A stretch of 64,000 nt of DNA from Cloacibacillus evryensis DSM 19522 (GCF_000585335.1 NZ_KK073872.1:2161283-2225282), one strand, 5' to 3'. Shown: positions 9,373 to 17,515, counted from the stretch's first letter. The notes: a model not told the origin generated them from the letters alone. Translations and numbers: made by a program.

Positions 9373-9401
9373 ATTATATCTTAAATCTATATTTTTGTTA
9401 A
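9373..9401 (-). promoter_or_regulatory. Sigma-70-type promoter for the ZTP riboswitch and pflBA
   Basis: TTAACA (9396-9401) and TATAAT (9373-9378) are separated by exactly 17 bases on the minus strand. The predicted start near 9366 is about 10 bases before the riboswitch P1 stem. Confidence 0.8.
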
Positions 9402-9578
9402 CCTTTTTTCGACGGAACGATCAAGAACTCTTTATCCATTTACGTATTTTCACGCAACTTTTCCCACTTTTTTCCCGTTGCCTGAAGCGCGGCACACTTT
9501 AAACTGAACGAAGAGGGGCGATAGCCTCTTTTAACTTGCGCCGCGCGTCGCGGTCGCGGAAGCGGAGGCGGTAATATT

Positions 9579-10922
9579 ATGAAGGTAGTGATCATCGGAG
9601 GGGTGGCGGGAGGGGCCACCGCCGCCGCGCGTATCGGCACGCTGTCGAAAGATACGCGGGTGGTGATGTTTGAGAAGGGGCCCCATATTTCACTGGGCAC
9701 CTGAGGACTGCCCTATTTCATCGGTGATGAGATAACGGACGCATCCTCGCTCACCCCCTACACACCAGAGGAATTCAAAGAAAGGTATGGCGCCGAGGTA
9801 CGCGTGGAGAGCCGCGTCACGGCGATCGAAAGGGACAGAAAGCTCGTAACGGTCGAGTCCCGCGGGAAACGATATACTGAGAGCTACGACAAGCTGTTGA
9901 TAGCCACCGGCGCGGAGCCTTACCGCGCGCCCTTCCCGGGGGCGGCTCTGCCGGGAGTATTCACGCTGAGAAGTCTCGGCGACGCCGAGGCGATAAAGAG
10001 CTGGATAAAAGAACGCAATGTCAAAAAAGCGGCTGTCATCGGCGGCGGCTATATCGGAATAGAGTGCGCCGAGAACCTCAAAAAGAGAGGGATCGACACC
10101 TTCATCGTCGAGATGGGCGGCAGGCTGATGACTCCCTTTGACCCGGAGGTGGCGGCGCGCATCCAGCGCCACATCGAGGAAAACGGCGTCGGCGTACAGG
10201 TCGGCTGTCAGGTCAGGAATATCGACGATGCCGGCGGCCTCGCGGTACAGACGTGCCCCGAAAGACGCGCCGCCGACATGGTGATACTCGCGGCGGGAGT
10301 GCGCCCCGACACCGGGCTGGCGCAGGCCGCGGGACTTGAGATGAATAAAAAGGGCTCAATTGTAACGGACGCCGGCATGCGCACCTCCGACCCTGACATT
10401 TACGCCGTCGGCGACGCGGTCCAGGTGACAAATTTTGTGACCGGAGAACCCGATTTCGTGCCGCTCGCGGGCCCGGCAGGCAGGCAGGGGCGCATTGCGG
10501 CGGAAAATATCCTCGGAGCCGGCAGCCGTTACGACGGCGCGCAGGGAAGCGGCATCCTCAGGGTATTCGGACTGACGGCGGCCTGCACCGGCATAAACGA
10601 GGAAAGGGCGCGCCGCCGCAAGATAGACTGCGGCAGCGTGGATCTCGAATATCCCTCGCACGCGGGTTATTATCCCGGCGCGGAAGAGATATTTATGAAA
10701 GCAGTATTCGAAAAAGGCACGGGAAAGATACTCGGAGCGCAGTTCACCGGCAGGGACGGCGTCGATAAGCGCTGCGACGTAATGGCGGCCGCCATACGCA
10801 TGGGCGCGACCGCCAGCGACCTGACGCGTTTCGAGCTCTGTTACGCTCCGCCCTTCGGCACGCCGAAGGATATAGTGAACGTCGCCGGCGACCTGATAGA
10901 AAAAAAGCTCGGCGCAGAGTGA
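9579..10922 (+). CDS. Probable selenoprotein: FAD-dependent CoA-disulfide reductase / NADH oxidase family (TGA codon 42 = Sec)
   Basis: The frame from ATG 9579 to the stop at 10920-10922 contains one internal TGA at 9702-9704, codon 42. The N-terminal FAD motif is MKVVIIGGVAGGATAAARIG, then FEKGPHISLGT-U-GLPYFIGDEI. In this family the residue at the TGA is the redox-active cysteine (SFANCGLPY; Cys42 in NADH peroxidase). After it come the NAD motif AVIGGGYIGIECAENL, the second FAD motif IYAVGDA and the dimer-interface tail ELCYAPPFGTPKDIVN. Total 447 residues, normal length. A SECIS-like hairpin follows the TGA. GGAGG lies about 10 bases before the ATG. The likely role is CoA-disulfide, peroxide or persulfide reduction; a sequencing error or pseudogene is the alternative. 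Confidence 0.85.
9702..9738 (+). promoter_or_regulatory. SECIS-like hairpin for UGA recoding
   Basis: TGA at 9702-9704 is followed by ATTTCAT (9715-9721) pairing with ATGAGAT (9727-9733, one G-U), extended by T9714-A9734 and, after a bulge, CC/GG. The 5-base loop CGGTG presents a GGU as bacterial SelB-binding loops do, 17 bases after the TGA to the loop, inside the usual spacing. Confidence 0.75.
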
Positions 10923-10985
10923 CCGCGTTTGAAAGGGCCCGCTGCCGTTTGGCCGCGGGCCCCCGATATCTTATCTTCTATACAG

Positions 10986-11894
10986 CTATTCCGCCGATTT
11001 GGGTTCTTCCCTCATCAGTTCTTTTAACGAGGCGGCAAGGCCGGCCAGCCCCTGGATCTCGGAGGGTATTATTATCTTCGTCGCCCTGCCGTCCGCGGCC
11101 TTGCCAAACGCCTCGAGGCTCTTGAGCGCGACGATCTCTTTCGTCGGCGCAGCCTCGTTGAGCATCTTGATGCTGTCCGCGAGCGCGCTCTGCACCGCCC
11201 TGATGGCTTCGGCTTCGCCGGCGGCCTCGCGGATCTTCTGCTCTTTCACGGCGTCGGCGCGCAGTATCGCCGATTCCTTCTCGCCCTCGGCGATAAGGAT
11301 CTTGCTCCGCTTCTCGCCCTCCGCCAGCAGTATCGATTCACGCTTCTCGCGTTCGGCCTTCATCTGGCGTTCCATCGCCGCCATTATCTCCTGCGGCGGG
11401 ACGATGTTTTTGACCTCTACGCGGTTCACTTTGATGCCCCATTTGTCGGTGGCCTTGTCGAGCGTCTCGGTGATGCTGGAATTGATATGGTCGCGCGACG
11501 TCAGCGTGTGATCCAGCTCCATCGAGCCGATGATGTTCCTCAGCGTCGTCGCGGTGAGGTTCTCTATCGCGGCAAGCGGGTGCTCTACGCCGTAAGTCAG
11601 CATTTTGGCGTCCGTCACCTGAAAAAAGACGACGGTGTCTATCTGCATCGTGACGTTGTCTTTCGTGATCACAGACTGCGGCATGAAGTCGACGACCTGC
11701 TCCTTGACGGAGACCTTGTTCGCGATCCTGTCGATGAAGGGCAGCTTGACGTGCAGCCCCGCGCCCCAGGTGCTGAGATAGGTGCCGAGGCGCTCCAGGA
11801 CATAGACGCTCCCCTGCGGCACGATGCGCACGTTGGCGGCGACTATCATCACCAATATGAGTACTATAATCGTAAGCAGCATTGTTGACAGCAT
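10986..11894 (-). CDS. SPFH/Band 7 (stomatin, QmcA-like) membrane protein
   Basis: A 302-residue membrane-anchored scaffold protein. One N-terminal membrane segment (MLLTIIVLILVMIVAANV) precedes the SPFH domain (RIVPQGSVYVLERLGTYLSTWGAGLHVKLPFID) and a long charged coiled coil (MKAEREKRESILLAEGEKRSKILIAEGEKE). ATG at 11894 is preferred because GGGAGGACAAG lies before it. Its ATG is one base after the stop of the NfeD gene; NfeD and SPFH proteins commonly form a pair at membrane microdomains, sometimes linked to membrane proteases. The exact function in this organism is unknown. Confidence 0.93.
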   Translation of the reverse strand: MLSTMLLTIIVLILVMIVAANVRIVPQGSVYVLERLGTYLSTWGAGLHVKLPFIDRIANKVSVKEQVVDFMPQSVITKDNVTMQIDTVVFFQVTDAKMLTYGVEHPLAAIENLTATTLRNIIGSMELDHTLTSRDHINSSITETLDKATDKWGIKVNRVEVKNIVPPQEIMAAMERQMKAEREKRESILLAEGEKRSKILIAEGEKESAILRADAVKEQKIREAAGEAEAIRAVQSALADSIKMLNEAAPTKEIVALKSLEAFGKAADGRATKIIIPSEIQGLAGLAASLKELMREEPKSAE

Positions 11895-11895
11895 T

Positions 11896-12372
11896 TTACT
11901 TGTCCTCCCTTGTATCGGATGTTTTTTCAACCATTAGTTTTACCCCGCGAAGCTCCCTCACGACGACGATGATCCCCTTATCAAGGTTCGTCCCGTCCAG
12001 CGTGCGCGCCTCCCATTCAAGTCCGTTCGCCAAAACGCGTCCCTTTTCAAGAATATTGTCTATCGGCGATATTACGACCCCTTTCTGCCCGATCACCAGG
12101 TCGGCGTTGGTCGGCGTCTTCTCGACGCGCAGAATATTCTTGAGGAACGGGCGCGTGAAGACCATCGCCGCGACGCTCGCGGCAATGAAGGTCACGATCT
12201 GGTAATTGAAGGCGGCGTCAAAGGCGGCGGGCAGCATGGCGGCCAGCGCGCCGATCGAAAACCATATCGAGACGAGCCCGACCGTGACCGCCTCAAGAAC
12301 GCCAGCCGCAATCGCGACGATGAGCCAGAAAACCACAGGGTTAGTTGTTATTAAATTCGCCAGCGCTTCCAT
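11896..12372 (-). CDS. NfeD-like membrane protein
   Basis: A 158-residue protein with three or four membrane helices in the first 90 residues (NPVVFWLIVAIAAGVLEAV; SIWFSIGALAAMLPAAF; IVTFIAASVAAMVFTRPF) and a C-terminal OB-fold domain (VIGQKGVVISPIDNILEKGRVLANGLEWEARTLDGTNLDKG), the NfeD short-form layout. ATG at 12372 has AGAGGGA upstream. It is the upstream partner of the SPFH gene. The pair is thought to organise membrane domains and quality control. Confidence 0.92.
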   Translation of the reverse strand: MEALANLITTNPVVFWLIVAIAAGVLEAVTVGLVSIWFSIGALAAMLPAAFDAAFNYQIVTFIAASVAAMVFTRPFLKNILRVEKTPTNADLVIGQKGVVISPIDNILEKGRVLANGLEWEARTLDGTNLDKGIIVVVRELRGVKLMVEKTSDTREDK

Positions 12373-12532
12373 TTTATCCCTCTTTTCCAAAGGCGCGGTT
12401 CATCCTGAGACCGCCCCCGCTTCGATATTCTATCCGTATGTAGCATAGCATAGTCGGAACATTGTTGGAAACAGTTTGATCAAACACATCAGGTCTCTCC
12501 CTGATTCAAATATCCAGAGGCACGCCGGCGGC

Positions 12533-13438
12533 CTATGGCGCGTACACCGCGGCCTCAGCCAGCGTGGGGATCGAGGGAGAGGCCCCCTGCCTGGCAACGC
12601 TGATCGCCGCCGCCCTGGCGGCCAAGTCCATCGCCTCCGGAACGGAAAGCCCGCGCATCCTTCCGCCGATAAAAAAGCCGGTAAAGGTATCGCCGGCGGC
12701 GGTCGTATCGACGGCCTCCGCCGGATAGGCCCGCTGACGCAGAGGCCTGCCGCCGCCTCTTATATAAAAGGAGCCTTTTTCGCCCATAGTCAGGACGATC
12801 TCCGCCGAGGGGAACCTGCCGCCTAGCGCCTCGATAAGCTCCGTCTCCGCGGCGGCATTCCCGTCGTCAAGTCCCAGAAGCTGCGCGGACTCCACACGGT
12901 TAAGCATGAAGCAGTCCACACATTCAAGAGGAAGTTCCAAAACAGAGGCCTCCATCGGCGAAGGGTTCAGGACGATCTTCAGCCCGATCTCACGCGCCCT
13001 GCGTATTATGTAAGGGAGTTCGTTTATCTCATTTTGCAGGACGAGGCAGTCCCCCCGCTGAAAGCCAGACAGGACTTCGTCAGCCAGATCCCGCGTAACG
13101 GCCCGGTTCGCTCCGCCGTAGAGGATGATGCAGTTGTCGCCATTCAGGTCATTCTGGATGATCGCGTTCCCAGTCCGTTCCCGCTTCAGCACATGGACAT
13201 ATCTTGTATCAACGCCGGCCTCTTCCAGCTCTCTCAACAAAAAAAGACCGTCTTCTCCGATACAGCCGGCGTGGTATGTTTCCACCCCCGCCCTTGATAA
13301 GGCGACCGCCTGGTTCAGTCCCTTCCCGCCGCTGAATATATGAAGGGAGTCGGCGGATATGGTCTCCCCCTTTTTTACGAAATGTTTTACCCGATAGGTA
13401 TAGTCAATGTTGATAGAACCAAAGCACAACGCCTTCAT
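12533..13438 (-). CDS. PfkB-family (ribokinase-like) sugar kinase
   Basis: A 301-residue kinase. It has the N-terminal FGSINIDYTYRV and GGKGLNQAVALSRAG (substrate-binding GGKGxNxA of ribokinases), an ATP-site segment ELIEALGG...IVLTMGEKGSFY and the catalytic DTTAAGDTFTGFFIGG, with the Asp of GD as base. GxGD is AAGD here, as in ribokinase. ATG at 13438 is chosen over an upstream GTG because AGGGAGC then has correct spacing. The substrate is probably a ribose-like sugar or nucleoside, but no transport or catabolic gene lies beside it, so specificity is open. Confidence 0.88.
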   Translation of the reverse strand: MKALCFGSINIDYTYRVKHFVKKGETISADSLHIFSGGKGLNQAVALSRAGVETYHAGCIGEDGLFLLRELEEAGVDTRYVHVLKRERTGNAIIQNDLNGDNCIILYGGANRAVTRDLADEVLSGFQRGDCLVLQNEINELPYIIRRAREIGLKIVLNPSPMEASVLELPLECVDCFMLNRVESAQLLGLDDGNAAAETELIEALGGRFPSAEIVLTMGEKGSFYIRGGGRPLRQRAYPAEAVDTTAAGDTFTGFFIGGRMRGLSVPEAMDLAARAAAISVARQGASPSIPTLAEAAVYAP

Positions 13439-13731
13439 CACTCTCACGCTCCCTGCGATAAGGAAAACCTTGTTTCTATTATACAGATCTTATTTACTCT
13501 ATCACAGGCGTGCTCAAGAAGATACAGCACAGGCGCATCAAACTTTTTCATGAGGACATTGGACAGCCCGCGGCGCCGGGCGGCAGCGTTTTCCGCTTTC
13601 ATACGGCATTGGGAGGCCGCAGCGAACACTTGCGGGAGGGAAACCGCGGCATTTTGCCGCTGAGGATCCGGCGGCCGTTTTATTGTTTATGCGCGGACAG
13701 ACACTGTCCGGCGTCTCTTCCTGATATCTAA

Positions 13732-14400
13732 CTAAAGCTTGGAGAACCCCGCGACCCTTTCTACCGGGACCGTAAAGGCTATGGCTCTGGCATCGGTGGA
13801 GGGCCCCGCCTTGTCGATGATCGCTTCGATAATGGCGTCCTTGCTCTCTTTACTGGTTACAAGATAGATCATCTCTTTTTCCTCCGCGATGGTGAGGCCG
13901 AAAAATTTGGAGGCGAAACGGGCTCCGGTACCCTTCGCGTGAATGACCGTCCCGCCGCGGGCCCCGGCATCTCTCGCCGCGTCCATAACCATGTCGACGT
14001 AGCCCCTTTCGGCTATCGCTACGATCAGCGAATACTGCATCTCTTCCACCCTCTTTTTAAAATCGTCATCCAGCAACTCTTCCGGTAAACATTGAGCGTT
14101 CGAGACCCCGGCGACACAGTCCACGGGGAGCATAAGGGCGACGCCGGCGTTCGGCGCGTCGATCCGCATCTCCGAAACCAGCCCGGCAAGAAGCCCGTTG
14201 GCGGCGTCTGCGCCGCACAGGCAGCAGATGATCTGCATCTCTTTTTTCTCCAGCCCCCACAGGTAGAGCGCTTTTTTTTGCGCCGTTCCCTCGCAAAGAT
14301 AGCTGAATACCAGCTTGGCCCCATGCTTATGAAAAAAATCTATATAACCGTCGCTCTGCTTCCGCTGAACGACCGCGATCACAAAATTAACGCCGTTCAT
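13732..14400 (-). CDS. Tandem PII-like (GlnB-fold) regulator of the DUF1538 transporter
   Basis: A 222-residue protein made of two similar halves. Half one has YIDFFHKHGAKLVFSYLCEGTA and ends LPVDCVAGVS; half two has YVDMVMDAARDAGARGGTVIHAKGTG and ends VPVERVAGFS. Each has the PII pattern of a strand-helix-strand, a long loop and a C-terminal strand. The second half keeps the GTG of the nucleotide-binding loop. Its start is 30 bases after the DUF1538 stop, with GGAGGAAT upstream. PII proteins bind ATP/ADP/2-oxoglutarate and gate transporters; here the partner is the adjacent membrane protein. The ligand is unknown. Confidence 0.75.
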   Translation of the reverse strand: MNGVNFVIAVVQRKQSDGYIDFFHKHGAKLVFSYLCEGTAQKKALYLWGLEKKEMQIICCLCGADAANGLLAGLVSEMRIDAPNAGVALMLPVDCVAGVSNAQCLPEELLDDDFKKRVEEMQYSLIVAIAERGYVDMVMDAARDAGARGGTVIHAKGTGARFASKFFGLTIAEEKEMIYLVTSKESKDAIIEAIIDKAGPSTDARAIAFTVPVERVAGFSKL

Positions 14401-14430
14401 GACAGTATTCCTCCGAAACGATATTTTTCA

Positions 14431-15930
14431 TCACAACTCAGGCTCCTCTTTCTTCATCGCCGACATGCCGCGCATATAGAGCAGCCCCAGAAGCTGGATG
14501 GTGATGAGCGGCGTCATCGCCACCATCGCCACCACGCCAAAGGCATCCTGCGTGATGTTGCCGCCGACAGCGCTGCAAAGCCCCATCGCCAGCGGGAGCA
14601 GGAATGTCGCCGTCATAGCGCCGGAAGCGACGCCCCCGGAGTCAAAGGCGATGGCCGTGAATATCGGAGGCACGATGAAGCTCAGTATCAGCGCTATCGT
14701 ATACCCCGGCACAATGAGCCACATCAGAGGCAGCCCCGTCAAAATACGCATCATTGCCAGCCCGACAGAGATGGAGACGCCGATCGACAGACTGACGCTC
14801 ATCGCCTTTTTAGGGATGGCCCCCGCCGTGATCTCGACCACCTGCTTGTTGAGCACGTGGACGGCGGGCTCCGCCATAACGATAAAATACCCGATGACCA
14901 TACCGATCGGGACGATCACCCAGTTGTTCTCCAGCCCGCCGATAAGCTGCCCGATGTAATTGCCGACCGGCAGAAAACCGACATTCACTCCGGTGAGGAA
15001 GAGGACCAACCCAAGATAAGTATACAGGATACCGACCGTAATTTGGATGATCTCCGTCCCGTAAAGCTTCAGCTTAAAGATCTGAAAGGCGAGGAAGAAG
15101 AGGATTATCGGCAGCACGGAAAGCGCTATTTCATGGAAAAAACGGGGAAACTCCACGGCGAAGAGATACCACAGCTCCTGAGAATCCTTGATATCAGGCA
15201 CAGTCACGGGGGTATATTCGCTGCCTCCGCCGGGATAGAGGATGCCCAGGATCAAAACGGCAAGGATCGGGCCGACTGAGCCGATCGCCACGAGGCCAAA
15301 GCTGTCGTTCTGCGCGCTGCTGTCGCTTCTGGAGGCTGCGACGCCGACTCCGAGCGCCATTATGAATGGAACCGTCATCGGGCCGGTGGTGACCCCGCCG
15401 GAGTCAAAGGCGACGCCGATATAGTCCACCGGGATAAAGAACGCCAGCGTGATGAGCAGCACGTAAGATACAAGCAAAACCGTCCGCAGCCGTATCCCCA
15501 GGAAAATACGCAGCATCGCCAGCATCAGGAACACTCCCACGCCGACGGCCACCGCCCCGATGATCGCCGCGTTGGGGATGTTGGGCACCTGTCCGGCCAA
15601 CACCTGAAGATCTGGTTCGGAGACTGTGATGAAGGTTCCGACGAGAAAGCTGATCAGGAGAATGAACCACAAACTCCTGGTCCGTGTGACGGCCGAGCCT
15701 ATGTGCTCGCCGATCGGGGTCATCGCGATGTCGGCTCCCAGCGTGAACAGCCCCATGCCGACGGTAAGCAGGATCGAGCCAAAGACGAAAGCAAGCAGCG
15801 CGCCCGCAGGCACCGGAACGAGCGCGAAACAAACGACGAACACTATCGCCGTGATCGGCAGGACCGATTTCAAAGCCTCTTCCATCTTTGCGAAGAGAAT
15901 CGTGTTATTCAATCCAAATCTTTTCAGCAT
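14431..15930 (-). CDS. DUF1538 membrane transporter (UmpAB-like), internally duplicated
   Basis: A 499-residue protein with about twelve membrane helices in two homologous halves. Each half has the signature VAFDSGGVTTGPMTVPFIMALGVG or IAFDSGGVASGAMTATFLLPLA and an NDSFGLVA or QDAFGVVA motif. DUF1538 proteins occur as two adjacent subunits or as a fusion like this one, usually with a PII-like gene. A two-subunit member (UmpAB, Halomonas) has been reported as a Na+(Li+,K+)/H+ antiporter, so cation transport is plausible but untested here. The Shine-Dalgarno match before the ATG is weak; a downstream ATG (MEEALKS) is an alternative start. Confidence 0.82.
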   Translation of the reverse strand: MLKRFGLNNTILFAKMEEALKSVLPITAIVFVVCFALVPVPAGALLAFVFGSILLTVGMGLFTLGADIAMTPIGEHIGSAVTRTRSLWFILLISFLVGTFITVSEPDLQVLAGQVPNIPNAAIIGAVAVGVGVFLMLAMLRIFLGIRLRTVLLVSYVLLITLAFFIPVDYIGVAFDSGGVTTGPMTVPFIMALGVGVAASRSDSSAQNDSFGLVAIGSVGPILAVLILGILYPGGGSEYTPVTVPDIKDSQELWYLFAVEFPRFFHEIALSVLPIILFFLAFQIFKLKLYGTEIIQITVGILYTYLGLVLFLTGVNVGFLPVGNYIGQLIGGLENNWVIVPIGMVIGYFIVMAEPAVHVLNKQVVEITAGAIPKKAMSVSLSIGVSISVGLAMMRILTGLPLMWLIVPGYTIALILSFIVPPIFTAIAFDSGGVASGAMTATFLLPLAMGLCSAVGGNITQDAFGVVAMVAMTPLITIQLLGLLYMRGMSAMKKEEPEL

Positions 15931-16339
15931 CCATCAGAACAGAGCCATAAACGTCGTCCGGATAAATTGGTCATCGGCTCGCTCTCCTTTCGTCGGGATA
16001 GGAAGGCTGCTCCAGAACCCGGCTGGGCCGCCACGGGAAATCACAGCGGATCGGCTGATCGCGAAACATCCTGTGTTGAGTATAACATACTGCTGAACAT
16101 ACGCCATACAGATGACAATAGACTAAATTTACATTATTTTGCCATTATTATCCATCGTTCCGCCAATACTTAATATTACCGATGCGTGAAACACTTACGA
16201 TAGGATAAGATTAAAATGTATGTATTGCTATTTAAGATGTTTTTAGTGGTGGTATTCGGTCAGGACGCTGTCGATCTATAAACCAGACCAGGCCGGACGA
16301 CAATAGTAAAGACGCCGTGAGCCCGAGGGCCGCGGCCTT
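15931..16339 (-). other. Non-coding stretch; possible structured leader of the DUF1538-PII operon
   Basis: No convincing gene. Minus-strand RNA just upstream of DUF1538 (about 15965-16095) has GC-rich short helices, for example GGAAGG with CCTTTC (16001-16006 and 15985-15990) and CCAG/CTGG around 16012-16025, followed by an AT-rich block that could hold the promoter. I could not match it to a riboswitch class I know. Confidence 0.3.
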
Positions 16340-16510
16340 TTATTTTCTGTTGTCAAGAAAAATTATCGCCGCGGCTATCAGCGAGGCGAGCCCTGATACC
16401 GAGAGCACCAGCCAGGCGATGATCCCCGGCCTCCACCCATGCAGCCAGGCGTATAACATAGAGACGGCAAATATAACGAGCACAAGATAATGTAAAAATT
16501 TCGTATTCAA
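16340..16510 (-). CDS. Small two-helix membrane protein (56 aa, TTG start)
   Basis: A short frame with a TTG start at 16508-16510 preceded by GAGGGGGCG. The protein (NTKFLHYLVLVIFAVSML..., then HGWRPGIIAWLVLSVSGLAS..., ending FLDNRK) has two hydrophobic segments, residues about 6-22 and 29-52, separated by a short basic hairpin (HGWRPG), and a charged C-terminus. This is a plausible small inner-membrane protein. It has no visible operon partner. Function unknown. Confidence 0.5.
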   Translation of the reverse strand: MNTKFLHYLVLVIFAVSMLYAWLHGWRPGIIAWLVLSVSGLASLIAAAIIFLDNRK

Positions 16511-16638
16511 CCGACATCGCCCCCTCAGCTCTCACGCTAAAATCTGTCGCTGTGCAGTTTTGCTTTTCAATAAGATGTAGTATAAATCAAAAAAACAGAA
16601 ATCCCGCGAAAACCAACATATAATTTTATGAAGGTTTG

Positions 16639-16672
16639 GTTCTATCGCTTATAATTGCCGCTGGGATAAAAT
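16639..16672. repeat. Direct repeat copy A beside tRNA-Arg region
   Basis: A 34-base sequence (GTTCTATCGCTTATAATT, then GCCGCTGGGATAAAAT) that recurs with one difference at 17654-17687 and in part at 17405-17424. Copies A and C flank the toxin-antitoxin pair. Confidence 0.8.
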
Positions 16673-16692
16673 CTTTATGTAAACAAAACATC

Positions 16693-16721
16693 TTGACTTG
16701 TACTAACATCGTCATTACAAT
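16693..16721 (+). promoter_or_regulatory. Promoter of the relB-type antitoxin
   Basis: TTGACT (16693-16698), a 17-base spacer and TACAAT (16716-16721), ending 31 bases before the antitoxin ATG; AAGGAGGA provides its ribosome site. Confidence 0.75.
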
Positions 16722-16752
16722 ATAAATATAATAATACAAGGAGGAATGACAA

Positions 16753-17034
16753 ATGCCGCAGACAACGATAACCTTCCGCACAGATGCGCAGACCAAAGAA
16801 AACTTTGACGACTTCTGCTCCGAAGTCGGCATGAATGCCTCCGTGGCCTTCAACATGTTCATGAAAGCCACGCTCAACGCCGGAGAACTGCCCTTCCGCG
16901 TCTCCCGCGCGAAACCGCGCATTGATGACGCCAGCTTCTTCGGCGGCGCAAACCTGGCTCGACTGAATCACAGCAAAGCGCAGGCCGAAGCGGGACGCCT
17001 TTCGGAACACGAAACGATAACCGCCGATGATTAA
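16753..17034 (+). CDS. RelB/DinJ-family antitoxin
   Basis: A 93-residue protein. Residues 1-45 (PQTTITFRTDAQTKENFDDFCSEVGMNASVAFNMFMKATLNAGELPF) form the ribbon-helix-helix DNA-binding domain of the RelB/DinJ family; the C-terminal half is the disordered toxin-wrapping part. AAGGAGGA precedes the ATG and a near-consensus promoter lies upstream. Its last codons overlap the start of the YoeB-type toxin by 8 bases, the normal antitoxin-first arrangement. It would repress its own promoter. The toxin is interrupted, so this may now be a solitary antitoxin. Confidence 0.88.
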   Translation: MPQTTITFRTDAQTKENFDDFCSEVGMNASVAFNMFMKATLNAGELPFRVSRAKPRIDDASFFGGANLARLNHSKAQAEAGRLSEHETITADD

Positions 17035-17284
17035 AGCCTGGACCGATGACGCCTGGGAAGACTACTTATACTGGCAGACACAGGACAAAAAGACTCTGCG
17101 CCGTATCAACCTGCTGCTCTCCGACATAGACAGCAACGGCAACAAAGGCCTTGGTAAGCCGGAGCCGCTGAAAGACAACTTCAGCGGCTATTGGAGCCGC
17201 CGCATCGATGATTAACACCGTCTCATCTACGCCATACGGGAAGGCCGGATAATCATCATCGCCTGCCGCTACCACTATGGGTAA
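17027..17284 (+). pseudogene. YoeB/Txe-family toxin interrupted by an in-frame TAA
   Basis: The frame starts MIKAWTDDAWEDYLYWQTQDKKTLRRINLLL and continues GLGKPEPLKDNFSGYWSRRIDD, very close to YoeB. TAA at 17213-17215 stops it after 62 residues. The same frame continues HRLIYAIREGRIIIIACRYHYG to a second stop at 17282-17284, restoring the YoeB C-terminus. By alignment the stop replaces the glutamate before the HRL motif (a single GAA to TAA change). The catalytic Glu of KPEPLK is before the stop, but the active-site Arg (HRL) and His (RYHY) lie after it, so the truncated product should be inactive. Confidence 0.85.
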
Positions 17285-17515
17285 AAACCAGGCGTCCAGG
17301 TAAGCGCCATTATTGCCCTGCACCACCCTCTGCCGGAGCATCGAACTGTGGGGCTGGAACTGATATAAGAATAATGATCCCTAACAATTTCCATACATAT
17401 TCCATTATAATTGCCGCTGGGATAAGATCAAAAGCGGCGTGCCGAGGAAGAAAAGTGGGAAGCGTAGAGATCGACCGAAGCACTTTCCAGTTTTTGAGTA
17501 TATGCTGAGTACGGG
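17285..17515. other. Non-coding stretch with partial repeat copy B
   Basis: No gene seen. It contains repeat copy B and short fragments resembling tRNA-flanking sequence, consistent with decayed integration scars. Confidence 0.5.
17405..17443. repeat. Direct repeat copy B (partial)
   Basis: TTATAATTGCCGCTGGGATA, then AGATCAAAAGCGGCGTGCC, matches copy C and the first bases of the tRNA-Arg 3' end (AAAAGTGGCGTGCC), with differences. The similarity stops inside the tRNA sequence. Confidence 0.7.

Noticed and set aside
13444-13629. 61-codon minus-strand frame upstream of the PfkB kinase
   Set aside because: No ribosome site and no recognisable motif; I could not distinguish it from chance.
13694-13710. 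CGGACAG / CTGTCCG hairpin after the PII-like gene as terminator
   Set aside because: Short loop and stem are fine, but no T run follows on the minus strand.
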